A DNA stretch of 64,000 nucleotides from Actinomadura barringtoniae (GTDB lineage: Bacteria; Actinomycetota; Actinomycetes; Streptosporangiales; Streptosporangiaceae). Location of the stretch: NCBI RefSeq assembly GCF_017573505.1, contig NZ_JAGEOJ010000028.1, forward strand, positions 1 through 64,000. Reading direction: 5' to 3'. The notes below the pieces were generated by a model. It did not search any database. It had not been told where the DNA came from and was given only the letters and a program-made list of their open reading frames with translations. Shown in pieces: positions 1 to 10,288 of this stretch (the first letter of the stretch is position 1; each line of letters starts with the position of its first letter). The position numbers and the translations under genes are program-made.

Positions 1-1971
1 AAGCTGACCGATCAGATCGACTACCTGACGGCCGACGAAGAGGACCGCTTCGTCATCGCGCAGGCCAACTCGCTCATGAACGAGGACGGGACCTTCACCG
101 AAGCGAAGGTTCTGATCCGCAAGAAGGGCGGCGAGGTCGAGCTCGTTCCGCCGGGCGAGGTCCAGTACATGGACGTGTCGGCGCGGCAGATGACCTCGGT
201 CGCCACGGCGATGATCCCGTTCCTGGAGCACGACGACGCCAACCGTGCGCTGATGGGCTCCAACATGCAGCGCCAGTCGGTCCCGCTGCTGCGCAGTGAG
301 GCTCCGCTGGTCGGCACCGGCATGGAGTACCGCGCGGCCGTGGACGCCGGCGACGTGATCGTGGCCGACAAGGCCGGTGTGGTCGAAGAGGTCTCCGCCG
401 ACTACATCACGATCATGAACGACGACGGCACGCGGACGACGTACCGCGTGACCAAGTTCAAGCGCTCCAACCAGGGCACCTCTTACAACCAGAAGCCGAT
501 CGTCGAAGAGGGCGACCGCATCGAGTCCCGGCAGGTCATCGCCGACGGTCCGTGCACCGACGAAGGCGAGATGGCGCTGGGTAAGAACCTTCTGGTGGCG
601 TTCATGCCGTGGGAGGGGCACAACTACGAAGACGCGATCATCCTGAGCCAGCGTCTGGTGCAGGACGACGTCCTCTCCTCGATTCACATCGAGGAGCATG
701 AGGTCGACGCGCGGGACACCAAGCTGGGGCCTGAGGAGATCACCCGGGACATCCCGAACGTCTCCGAAGAGGTCCTGGCCGACCTGGACGAGCGCGGCAT
801 CATCCGCATCGGTGCCGATGTCGTCCCCGGCGACATCCTGGTCGGCAAGGTCACGCCCAAGGGCGAGACCGAGCTGACGCCCGAGGAGCGGCTGCTGCGC
901 GCGATCTTCGGTGAGAAGGCGCGTGAGGTGCGTGACACCTCGCTGAAGGTGCCGCACGGTGAGCAGGGCAAGGTCATCGGGGTCCGGGTGTTCTCGCGCG
1001 ACGAGGGTGACGAGCTCCCGCCGGGCGTGAACGAGCTGGTCCGCGTGTACGTGGCTCAGAAGCGCAAGATCACCGATGGTGACAAGCTCGCGGGCCGGCA
1101 CGGGAACAAGGGCGTCATCTCCAAGGTGCTGCCGGTCGAGGACATGCCGTTCCTCGAAGACGGCACCGCCGTCGACATCGTCCTCAACCCGCTCGGTGTC
1201 CCTGGTCGTATGAACGTGGGACAGGTCCTGGAGACCCACCTCGGGTGGATCGCCGCCCAGGGCTGGAACCTGGACGGCGTCGAGGAGGAGTGGGCCGGGC
1301 GGCTGCGCGAGATCGGCTTCGACCACGTCGAGCCGCGCACCAACGTCGCCACCCCGGTCTTCGACGGCGCCAGCGAGGAGGAGATCATCGGTCTCCTGGA
1401 CGCCACGCTGGTCAACCGCGACGGCGGCCGGATGGTGCAGCAGAGCGGCAAGGCCCAGCTGTTCGACGGCCGGTCCGGTGAGCCGTTCCCGCACCCGATC
1501 TCGGTGGGCTACATCTACATCCTGAAGCTCCACCACCTGGTCGACGACAAGATCCACGCTCGCTCGACCGGCCCGTACTCCATGATCACCCAGCAGCCGC
1601 TCGGCGGTAAGGCCCAGTTCGGCGGCCAGCGCTTCGGTGAGATGGAGGTCTGGGCACTGGAGGCCTACGGCGCCGCCTACGCCCTCCAGGAGCAGCTGAC
1701 CATCAAGTCCGACGACGTCCTCGGCCGCGTGAAGGTCTACGAGGCCATCGTCAAGGGCGAGAACATCCCCGAGCCCGGCATTCCGGAGTCCTTCAAGGTC
1801 CTCATCAAGGAAATGCAGTCGCTGTGCCTCAACGTCGAGGTCCTGTCCAGCGACGGCATGTCCATCGAGATGCGCGACACCGACGAGGACGTCTTCCGCG
1901 CCGCGGAAGAGCTCGGCATCGATCTCGCCCGCCGCCCGAACGAGGGCGCGATGAGCATCGACGACGTCTAG
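1..1971 (+). CDS. rpoB: RNA polymerase beta subunit, 3' part (start lies upstream of the window)
   Basis: Catalytic-core subunit of RNA polymerase. The reading frame is open from base 1 and gives 656 residues ending in MSIDDV. Conserved landmarks in order are the GDKLAGRHGNKGV block (bases about 1078-1116), GRMNVGQVLETHLGW, LFDGRSGEPF, and the C-terminal clamp region with GGKAQFGGQRFGEMEVWALE followed by IVKGENIPEPGIPESFKVL. The rifampicin region should lie just upstream and is not visible. In actinobacteria rpoC normally follows rpoB within about 100 bases. Here a strong hairpin and an unrelated opposing gene follow instead, so this may be a second, paralogous rpoB of the kind known in Nonomuraea and Nocardia. 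Identity is certain; paralogue status is inferred. Confidence 0.97.
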   Translation, partial: KLTDQIDYLTADEEDRFVIAQANSLMNEDGTFTEAKVLIRKKGGEVELVPPGEVQYMDVSARQMTSVATAMIPFLEHDDANRALMGSNMQRQSVPLLRSEAPLVGTGMEYRAAVDAGDVIVADKAGVVEEVSADYITIMNDDGTRTTYRVTKFKRSNQGTSYNQKPIVEEGDRIESRQVIADGPCTDEGEMALGKNLLVAFMPWEGHNYEDAIILSQRLVQDDVLSSIHIEEHEVDARDTKLGPEEITRDIPNVSEEVLADLDERGIIRIGADVVPGDILVGKVTPKGETELTPEERLLRAIFGEKAREVRDTSLKVPHGEQGKVIGVRVFSRDEGDELPPGVNELVRVYVAQKRKITDGDKLAGRHGNKGVISKVLPVEDMPFLEDGTAVDIVLNPLGVPGRMNVGQVLETHLGWIAAQGWNLDGVEEEWAGRLREIGFDHVEPRTNVATPVFDGASEEEIIGLLDATLVNRDGGRMVQQSGKAQLFDGRSGEPFPHPISVGYIYILKLHHLVDDKIHARSTGPYSMITQQPLGGKAQFGGQRFGEMEVWALEAYGAAYALQEQLTIKSDDVLGRVKVYEAIVKGENIPEPGIPESFKVLIKEMQSLCLNVEVLSSDGMSIEMRDTDEDVFRAAEELGIDLARRPNEGAMSIDDV

Positions 1972-1991
1972 GAGTCGACGCACCGAACGAC

Positions 1992-2043
1992 CGACGGCCC
2001 GAGTGCCCGTCCGCCACCCGGCGGCGGGGCGTTCGGGCCGTCG
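1992..2043 (+). terminator. Hairpin terminator after rpoB
   Basis: Perfect 11-base inverted repeat (CGACGGCCCGA at 1992-2002 and its complement at 2033-2043). The interior can extend the stem with two mismatches, and CCTTTCC follows. It sits 21 bases after the rpoB stop, so transcription of rpoB probably ends here rather than continuing into an rpoC. Confidence 0.75.
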
Positions 2044-2073
2044 CCTTTCCCAGCGCCCGCGCGGGACGGTTGC

Positions 2074-2220
2074 CGCGTCCACCTGCACCACAGCAGCGTC
2101 GCCCGCCGCCTCGAGCAGATCGGCCGGGCCCTCAGCATCGAGCTCACCGAGCTCACCGAGCCCGCCGGGCTGGTCAGGGCCCGGGTCGCCCTGACCGCCT
2201 GGCGGCTGTTGGAGGCCTGA
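2074..2220 (+). pseudogene. Remnant of a PucR/CdaR-type regulator (C-terminal helix-turn-helix only)
   Basis: The frame ending at the TGA at 2218-2220 reads RVHLHHSSVARRLEQIGRAL and ends in ALTAWRLLEA. This matches the C-terminal HTH of PucR-family regulators (H-x-S-S-V-x-x-R-L-x-x-I followed by an ALxAWRLL helix). The rest of the family protein is absent: upstream lies the rpoB terminator. A nine-base tandem duplication at 2140-2157 (GAGCTCACC twice) adds a second ELT. Recognition is from memory of the family, and no start codon or ribosome site was found. Confidence 0.5.
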
Positions 2221-2223
2221 ACG

Positions 2224-2637
2224 TCACGCGGCGCTGACGTCCACGACCCACGTGACGCCGAAACGGTCCTTGAGCATCCCGTACAGGGGCGCCCACTGCG
2301 CGGGGCCGAGCGGCTGCACGATCGTCGAGCCCTCGGAGAGCCGCTTCCAGTACTCGGTGACCTCCTCGGCGCCGTCACCGCGCACCGACACGAAGAAGGC
2401 GTTCTCGCCCGGGCTCCACGGCAGGCTGGACGGCACGTCGTAGGCCATGACGCTGAGGCCGTTGCCGGCGGTCACCTGGCCCCACATCACCTGATCGGCC
2501 TCCGACGGCTCCTGGACGGCGCCCGCGTCCCTGTAGGTGATCACGACCAGGTCCCCGCCGAACGCGGACTGGTAGAAGCCGAGCGCGGCGCGGGCGTCGC
2601 CTCGGAAGTTCAGGTGGGTCGTGGTCTTCACGGACAT
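2224..2637 (-). CDS. VOC-superfamily (PhnB/glyoxalase-like) protein
   Basis: Protein of 137 residues with the vicinal-oxygen-chelate fold pattern of the PhnB/3-demethylubiquinone-methyltransferase-like group: N-terminal HLNFRGDARAALGFYQSAFG, a central AYDVP strand, and C-terminal GMLKDRFGVTWVVDV. Substrate unknown; many such proteins bind small hydrophobic compounds or antibiotics. The ATG at 2637 is preferred over an upstream in-frame start because GAGGAG lies just before it. It is transcribed divergently from a WYL regulator 78 bases away, the usual arrangement for this pair, so that regulator probably controls it. Confidence 0.88.
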   Translation of the reverse strand: MSVKTTTHLNFRGDARAALGFYQSAFGGDLVVITYRDAGAVQEPSEADQVMWGQVTAGNGLSVMAYDVPSSLPWSPGENAFFVSVRGDGAEEVTEYWKRLSEGSTIVQPLGPAQWAPLYGMLKDRFGVTWVVDVSAA

Positions 2638-2684
2638 GATCGACTCCTCTTCGTTTGCTGTGATGGCCACGCTCGCAGGAGAAG

Positions 2685-2700
2685 AGGACAGGTTGTGGCC
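2685..2700. promoter_or_regulatory. Putative WYL operator in the VOC/WYL divergent promoter
   Basis: AGGACAGG at 2685-2692 followed by a poor copy of its mirror image (TGTGGCC). The better preserved palindrome AGGTCAGG-G-CCTGTCCT precedes another WYL gene of this window at 63100-63116, so this is a plausible degenerate operator for autoregulation. Confidence 0.35.
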
Positions 2701-2715
2701 GCTACTTGCGGCAGT

Positions 2716-3765
2716 ATGGAGATCGTGCAGAAGACTTCAGGGCGGCTGCTGGCCTTGCTCTCGCTGCTGCAGGCGCGGCGCGACTGGCCGGGGGCGCTGC
2801 TGGCCGAACGGCTGGACGTCAGCCGGCGGACCGTTCGCCGCGACGTCGACCGGCTCCGCGAGCTCGGCTACCCGATCGCGGCCATCAAGGGGCCGGACGG
2901 CGGGTACCGGCTCGACGCGGGGTCGCAGCTGCCGCCGCTGCTGTTCGACGACGAGCAGGCCGTCGCCCTCGCCATGGCGCTCCAGATGGCCACCACGGCA
3001 GGGGCGGGCATCGAGGAGGCGGCGGCGCGCGCCCTCACCACGGTCCGGCAGGTCATGCCCGCACGGCTGCGCCACCGCATCGACACCTTGCAGGTCACGG
3101 CGGTCGAACGTCCGTCCAGCCGACCGCAGGTCGACAGCGGCGTTCTCATGACGCTGAGCGCGGCCGTCCACGCCTGCGAGGAACTGCGCTTCGACTACGG
3201 GGCGGACGAGGACGCGCCGCAGCGGCGGGTGCAGCCCCACCACCTGGTCGCCTGGGGCGGACGCTGGTACCTGGTCGCCTGGGATCTCGATCGCGATGAC
3301 TGGCGTACGTTCAGGGCCGACCGGATCACCCCGCGCATCCCCAACGGCCCGCGCTTCAGCCCGCGCGAGCTACCCGGTGGAAACGTTTCCGCCTTCGTGA
3401 CCGGCAGGTTTCTCGGCTCAAGCGGACCAGAGGGCCCGGGCGGCTTGGACCGGTCGGGTGGCTCGGTGGGCTTGGACGGGGCGCGCGGCTTGGGGGAGTG
3501 GCCGTGCTGGGGTGAGGTGATCCTCGACCTGCCCGCGGGCGAGGTGTCGCCGTACGTGCGTGACGGGGTCGTCGAGGAGCTGGGGCCGGGGCGCTGCCGT
3601 CTTGTTCTCGGCTCCTGGTCGTGGATGGGGCTGGCCGCATCCATCGGCAGGTTCGACGCGGACATCGAGGTCGTCGGCCCGGCGGAGCTCAAGGAGGCGT
3701 TCGCGCGCCTGGCCAGGCGTTATGGCAGCGCCGGAAACGAGACGCGGCGCGCGCGACAGCCCTGA
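2716..3765 (+). CDS. WYL-domain transcriptional regulator (HTH_11-WYL)
   Basis: DNA-binding regulator of 349 residues. Residues 8-55 form a winged helix (RLDVSRRTVRRDVDRLRELG), residues about 150-205 hold the WYL core (GGRWYLVAWDLDRDDWRTFR), and a WCX-type C-terminal domain follows. WYL domains sense small molecules or nucleic-acid ligands. Residues 233-262 are an unusual Gly/Ser/Leu-rich insertion not present in the two other WYL proteins of this window. The ATG at 2716 begins the conserved N-terminus; the longer frame upstream has no family match. It is divergent from the VOC gene and converges on the UvrA-like gene 25 bases downstream. Confidence 0.9.
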   Translation: MEIVQKTSGRLLALLSLLQARRDWPGALLAERLDVSRRTVRRDVDRLRELGYPIAAIKGPDGGYRLDAGSQLPPLLFDDEQAVALAMALQMATTAGAGIEEAAARALTTVRQVMPARLRHRIDTLQVTAVERPSSRPQVDSGVLMTLSAAVHACEELRFDYGADEDAPQRRVQPHHLVAWGGRWYLVAWDLDRDDWRTFRADRITPRIPNGPRFSPRELPGGNVSAFVTGRFLGSSGPEGPGGLDRSGGSVGLDGARGLGEWPCWGEVILDLPAGEVSPYVRDGVVEELGPGRCRLVLGSWSWMGLAASIGRFDADIEVVGPAELKEAFARLARRYGSAGNETRRARQP

Positions 3766-3790
3766 GGCCGTCGCGCGCGCCGGGTCCGCG

Positions 3791-6181
<2,391 letters not shown>

Positions 6182-6370
6182 CGTCTCTCCATATCCGTCG
6201 GGCGGGGGCCGCCGTCTGCGGTGATCACTGTCTACCTGATCCGGCCGCCATCAGGGACATCAGGGCCATTCGGTCGCCTTCGGTCACGTTAAGGCCTGCC
6301 CGGCGGCCGTGGCTTCTCGATTCCTGATCGGTCCGGTCAAGGATCGGCCAGGCCCGGGGCGATGTCCGGA

Positions 6371-6390
6371 TATGACAGAAGCTTGTCATA
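6371..6390. promoter_or_regulatory. Inverted repeat upstream of the GlxA-like regulator
   Basis: TATGACA and its exact complement TGTCATA are separated by six bases, centred 45 bases before the regulator's start codon. This is a likely operator, perhaps for autoregulation. The remainder of 6182-6424 shows only a short ACATCAGGG-type direct repeat and no open frame of interest. Confidence 0.4.
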
Positions 6391-6424
6391 GCGGTCGGAC
6401 GGTTTCATTGGTGACAATGGGTGC

Positions 6425-7399
6425 ATGTCCGCTCCGCACCGTGTCGTCCTCGCCGTGTTCCCCGACGTCGATCTTCTCGACGTCACCGGGCCCGCCGAGG
6501 TCTTCGCCCTGGCCAACCGGGAGATGTCCGGCCGTACGCCGTACGAGGTGTGCCTGGCCGCGCCGGAGGGCGGCCTGGTGCGCACCAGCGCCGGGGTGCG
6601 GCTGGCCACCGACCTGAGCTTCGACCAGGTCGGCGACCGGGTGGACACGCTGGTGGTCCCGGGTGCGGTGGACGCGACCGGCGCCCCGGTGATCGACCCG
6701 GAGGTGGTGGCCTGGATCGAGACCACCGCGCCGCACGCCCGCCGGGTCGCCTCGGTGTGCGTCGGGGCGCACATGCTCGCCGCCGCGGGGCTGCTGGCGG
6801 GCCGTAGGGCGACCACCCACTGGGCGACCGCCGACCGGCTGGCGGCCGACCACCCCGACATCACCGTGGATCCCGATCCGATCTACGTCCGTTCGGGGAA
6901 CGTGTGGACGGGCGCGGGCATCAGCGCCTGCATGGACCTGGCGCTCGCGCTGGTCGCCGAGGACCACGGTGAACGGCTCGCGCTGACGGTCGCCCGGCAG
7001 CTGGTGATGTACCTCAAGCGCCAGGGCGGGCAGAGCCAGTTCAGCGTCCCGCTGTGGCAGGCGCCGACCGAGCGCCGCGAGATCGACGAGCTGCGGTCCT
7101 GGATCGCCGCGAACGTGACCGAGGACCTGTCGGCGGCAGCGCTCGCCGACCGGATGTGCCTGAGCGAACGCCACTTCACCAGGGTCTTCCGCAAGGAGAC
7201 CGGCGTTACCCCGGCCGCCTTCGTCGAGGAGGCCCGGGTGGAGACGGCGCGGCGGCTGCTGGAGGGCACCGACGAATCGCTCGAACGGGTCGCCGCCGAG
7301 TGCGGCCTGAAGACGCCCGAGACGCTGCACCGGGCGTTCCGGCGGCGGCTCGGCACCACCCCGGCGGCCTACCGGCGAAGGTTCCGCACCGCCGCCTAG
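6425..7399 (+). CDS. GlxA-family transcriptional regulator (DJ-1/PfpI plus AraC HTH)
   Basis: Protein of 324 residues. Residues 5-190 form a DJ-1/PfpI amidotransferase-like domain whose nucleophile-elbow position is Cys112 (ASVCVGAH). Residues about 220-322 carry two AraC helix-turn-helix units (LADRMCLSERHFTRVFRKET and the ECGLKTPETLHRAFRRRLG segment). In this family the first domain is thought to sense a ligand and is not proteolytic. It stands 85 bases upstream of a cysteine hydrolase gene in the same direction, a common partner, and probably activates it. Confidence 0.92.
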   Translation: MSAPHRVVLAVFPDVDLLDVTGPAEVFALANREMSGRTPYEVCLAAPEGGLVRTSAGVRLATDLSFDQVGDRVDTLVVPGAVDATGAPVIDPEVVAWIETTAPHARRVASVCVGAHMLAAAGLLAGRRATTHWATADRLAADHPDITVDPDPIYVRSGNVWTGAGISACMDLALALVAEDHGERLALTVARQLVMYLKRQGGQSQFSVPLWQAPTERREIDELRSWIAANVTEDLSAAALADRMCLSERHFTRVFRKETGVTPAAFVEEARVETARRLLEGTDESLERVAAECGLKTPETLHRAFRRRLGTTPAAYRRRFRTAA

Positions 7400-7484
7400 C
7401 CCGCTTCCACCACGACCCCACGACACCCGGCCTGGTCAGGCCGGTGGTTCACCCTGCACGAAGTCACGAAATCTGGAGGATGAA

Positions 7485-8087
7485 ATGACCGTTTCCACCA
7501 CCCTGCGCGACGTGATCGGCCTGGACAACGACCTTCCGGCGCTCTCCGGCAGCACCCTGATCATGATCGACTTCCAGAACACCTACACAACCGGTGTCAT
7601 GGCGCTGCCGGGCGCCGACCGTGCGCTGGACGCCGCCGCCGAGCTGCTGGAGCGCGCCCGCGCCGCGGGCACCCCAGTGATCCACATCGTGAACGACGGC
7701 GGCGAGGGCACCCCGTACGACATCCGCGCCGAGATCGGCGAGATCGAGCCCCGGGTGGCGGCCAAGGACGGCGAGGCTGTCGTGGTGAAGGGCTTCCCGA
7801 ACTCCTTCCACGAGACCGAGTTGCTGGAGGTGCTGCGCAAGCAGAACGCCGGGCCCGACCTGGTGCTGGCGGGCTTCATGACCCACATGTGCGTCCAGTT
7901 CACCGCCCAGGGAGCGTTCAATCTCGGCTACCGGCCGACCGTCGTGGCCGAGGCGTGCGCGACCCGGCCGCTCGCGGGCCCGGACGGCTCGGCGGTCCCG
8001 GCGGACGTCCTGCACAACGCGGCCCTGACCACGATCGGCGACATCTTCGGCCTCGTTGCCGCCAAGGGCGCCGACCTGCCCGCCTGA
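7485..8087 (+). CDS. Isochorismatase-family cysteine hydrolase
   Basis: Protein of 200 residues with the catalytic triad of the family: Asp29 (MIDFQ), Lys102 (VVVKGF) and Cys136 (MTHMCVQF, with the preceding cis-peptide motif). Members hydrolyse amides or enol ethers such as nicotinamide, N-carbamoyl compounds or isochorismate; the substrate here cannot be told. GGAGGATGAA directly precedes the ATG. It follows a GlxA-like regulator, suggesting inducible use of a nitrogenous compound, and converges on a LysR regulator 35 bases further on. Confidence 0.9.
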   Translation: MTVSTTLRDVIGLDNDLPALSGSTLIMIDFQNTYTTGVMALPGADRALDAAAELLERARAAGTPVIHIVNDGGEGTPYDIRAEIGEIEPRVAAKDGEAVVVKGFPNSFHETELLEVLRKQNAGPDLVLAGFMTHMCVQFTAQGAFNLGYRPTVVAEACATRPLAGPDGSAVPADVLHNAALTTIGDIFGLVAAKGADLPA

Positions 8088-8122
8088 CCTGCGGATGGTG
8101 GCCGGGTATCGATGCCTGGCCG

Positions 8123-8992
8123 TCAGTATCCGGCGTCGCGTACGGCGTCCCGGAGGGCGTTGCTGAACGCGGTCGTGGCCGGGGGATCGGGCGGGTCGCC
8201 GTAGGTGGCCAGGTAGACGCGCCGCCGGAAGCCGGGCACCTCGGTGGCCTCGATTCCGGCGGCCCGGTGGGTGCGCAGCGCCAGCCTCGGCATGGTGGTC
8301 ACGCCCATCCCGGCCGCGACGAGCGCCTGCTCCACGATCGCGTCGTCGCTGGTGTACGCGATGTGAGGGGTGAATCCGGCCCGCTCGCACGCCTCGACGA
8401 ACTCGCGGCGGCAGTGCACGCAACCGGCGATCCAGGCCGCGTCCCGGTGGTCGAGCAGGCTCTGGCCGGGGGAGAGGCTGAGCAGGTACATCGGGTCGTC
8501 GAAGAGATGGACGGCCCGGACGTCGTCCGGCGGGTCATCGTCGTACCGGAAGATCACGGCGGCGTCGGTCTCGCCGTCCCGCAGCATGGTCAGCGCCACC
8601 TGCGGGTGGGCCTCCACCAGGCTCAGCTCGACGCCGGGATGATCACGCCGCAGGATCGCGGCGGCCGGTGGCACCAGGGCGGCCAGCGCCGACTGGAACC
8701 CCGCCAGCCTGACCCGCCCGGTCCGCAGCCCCACCATGGCCGACAGCTCGGCGCTGGCGGCGTCGACCCGTCCGATGATCTCGGCGGCGCGGCGGGCCAG
8801 CTGCTCGCCCTCGGGCGTGAGCCGGATGCCCCGGCCGACCCGCTGAACGAGCCGCGCGCCGGTCTCTGCCTCCAGCCGCGCCAGGTGGTGGCTGACCGAC
8901 GGCTGTGAATAGTGGAGCTGCCGCGCCGCCTTGGTGACCGAGCCCTGGGCTGCGATCGCCGCCAGGACGCGTAGCCGGACGAGATCCAACAT
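8123..8992 (-). CDS. LysR-family transcriptional regulator
   Basis: Protein of 289 residues. The N-terminal winged helix covers residues 2-60 (LRVLAAIAAQGSVTKAARQL and the SQPSVSHHLARLEAETGARL segment), followed by a substrate-binding domain of two Rossmann-like lobes (GRVRLAGFQSALAALVPPAA). It is transcribed divergently from the DHFR-like gene at 9094 with 101 bases between them, so it may regulate that gene. Alternatively it acts on the convergent cysteine hydrolase. The co-inducer is unknown. Confidence 0.92.
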   Translation of the reverse strand: MLDLVRLRVLAAIAAQGSVTKAARQLHYSQPSVSHHLARLEAETGARLVQRVGRGIRLTPEGEQLARRAAEIIGRVDAASAELSAMVGLRTGRVRLAGFQSALAALVPPAAAILRRDHPGVELSLVEAHPQVALTMLRDGETDAAVIFRYDDDPPDDVRAVHLFDDPMYLLSLSPGQSLLDHRDAAWIAGCVHCRREFVEACERAGFTPHIAYTSDDAIVEQALVAAGMGVTTMPRLALRTHRAAGIEATEVPGFRRRVYLATYGDPPDPPATTAFSNALRDAVRDAGY

Positions 8993-9093
8993 TCATCAAG
9001 CCCATCTATGAGTAGCCGCCGTTATTGACATTAGACGCATGGGTCGGTGTCCGGCGAGGCTGAGGGGAAACAGCGCTCACGAGGGGAAAGCCC

Positions 9094-9633
9094 ATGGCAG
9101 GCAAGGTTCTGTGGCACGTGACGATGTCCCTGGACGGCTTCATCACCGGCCCGGACGACTCGATGGACTGGGTCTTCAGCCAGACCGACCGTTCCGAGCT
9201 CGGCCACGCGGCGATCGACACGATCGGGGCGATCCTGGCCGGCCGGCGCGGCTATGAGGTCAATCGCGGGCCGCGCGACAAGCCCTACGGCGGTGCCTGG
9301 TCCGGGCCGATCTTCGTGCTGACCCACCGGCCGCCCGCCGAGGACGACCCTGAGGTGACGTTCCTGTCCTGCGACGTGGCCGAGGCGGTGTCCATCGGCC
9401 TGAAGGCGGCCGACGGGAAGAACCTGGCGCTGTTCGGCGCCGACATCCCCCGCCAGTGCCTCCAGCTGGGACTGGTCGACGAGATCCTCCTGCACCAGAT
9501 CCCGATCCTGCTCGGCGACGGCGTCCGCTTCTTCGCCGACGCCGCCCTCGCCGAGCCCGTCCGGCTGGAGCGGATCGAGTGCGCCACGTCAGGCCAGATC
9601 ACCGACTTCCGCTTCCGTCCGCTCAAGCCCTGA
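9094..9633 (+). CDS. Dihydrofolate reductase-family protein (RibD C-terminal domain type)
   Basis: Protein of 179 residues with the family N-terminus MAGKVLWHVTMSLDGFITGP, a GAILAGRRGYE segment and a C-terminal VDEILLHQIPILLGDGVRFF. These match the RibD C-terminal/DHFR-like fold that uses NAD(P)H. It is not the housekeeping DHFR, whose folate-site residues are not apparent; its substrate is unknown. GAGGGGAAAGCCC precedes the ATG. A second, divergent member lies at 52259. Confidence 0.88.
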   Translation: MAGKVLWHVTMSLDGFITGPDDSMDWVFSQTDRSELGHAAIDTIGAILAGRRGYEVNRGPRDKPYGGAWSGPIFVLTHRPPAEDDPEVTFLSCDVAEAVSIGLKAADGKNLALFGADIPRQCLQLGLVDEILLHQIPILLGDGVRFFADAALAEPVRLERIECATSGQITDFRFRPLKP

Positions 9634-9730
9634 CCGCCAGGCCCTGACCTGGACAGACCCCAGAGGGGAAAGTGTTCGCGGCTGCGGGTGATACCTATGT
9701 GACCGCCATCCGCGCATGGAAAGGCATCAC

Positions 9731-10288
9731 ATGACAGGGGATCCCCCGCCCCACCCGGCCGAGCGTTTCGACGAGGTCTTCGACGCCTACTTCGCCGAGA
9801 TCCACCGGTACGCGGCCAAGCGGCTCGGGCAGGACGCCGCCGCCGACATCGCGGCGCAGACGTTCCTGGAGGCGTTCCGGCAGCGGCGCCGCTACGACCC
9901 GGACCGCGCCGGCGTGCGCACCTGGCTGTACGGCATCGCGACCAAGGTGATCGGCAAGCACCAGCGTTCGGAGACGCGGGCGCTGCGGGCCAGGGCCCGG
10001 CTCGGTCCCGGCCGCGAGGGTGCCGAGCACGCCGAACGCGTCGAGGCGCGGGTGAGTGCCCAGGGACTGCGGGGCGAGCTCGCCGGGGCGATCGCGGCGC
10101 TGCCGCGGGGGCAGCGCGACGTGCTGCTGCTCGTGGCGCTCGCCGACCTCAGCCACGACGAGATCGCGGCGGCGCTGGGGATCCCCTATGGCACGGTCGG
10201 CTCCCGGCTGAACCGTGCCCGAACCACGTTGCGCAAGGCGCTGGGCGGGACCAATCCGATGCTCACTTTGGAGGAACAGCATGGATGA
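9731..10288 (+). CDS. ECF RNA polymerase sigma factor
   Basis: Protein of 185 residues. Region 2 is at about residues 10-75 (FDAYFAEIHRYAAKRLGQDA, then GVRTWLYGIATKVIGKHQRS) and region 4 is in the last third (DLSHDEIAAALGIPYGTVGS). GGAAAGG lies seven bases before the ATG at 9731, so this start is preferred over the ATG at 9716. The last eight bases overlap the next gene, which encodes a single-span membrane protein with the position expected of an anti-sigma partner. Confidence 0.92.
   Translation: MTGDPPPHPAERFDEVFDAYFAEIHRYAAKRLGQDAAADIAAQTFLEAFRQRRRYDPDRAGVRTWLYGIATKVIGKHQRSETRALRARARLGPGREGAEHAERVEARVSAQGLRGELAGAIAALPRGQRDVLLLVALADLSHDEIAAALGIPYGTVGSRLNRARTTLRKALGGTNPMLTLEEQHG

Noticed and set aside
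1972..2237. Coding frames of 137 and 63 codons across the end of rpoB
   Set aside because: They overlap the rpoB terminator and have Arg/Pro-rich shadow composition; only the PucR-like frame carries family motifs.
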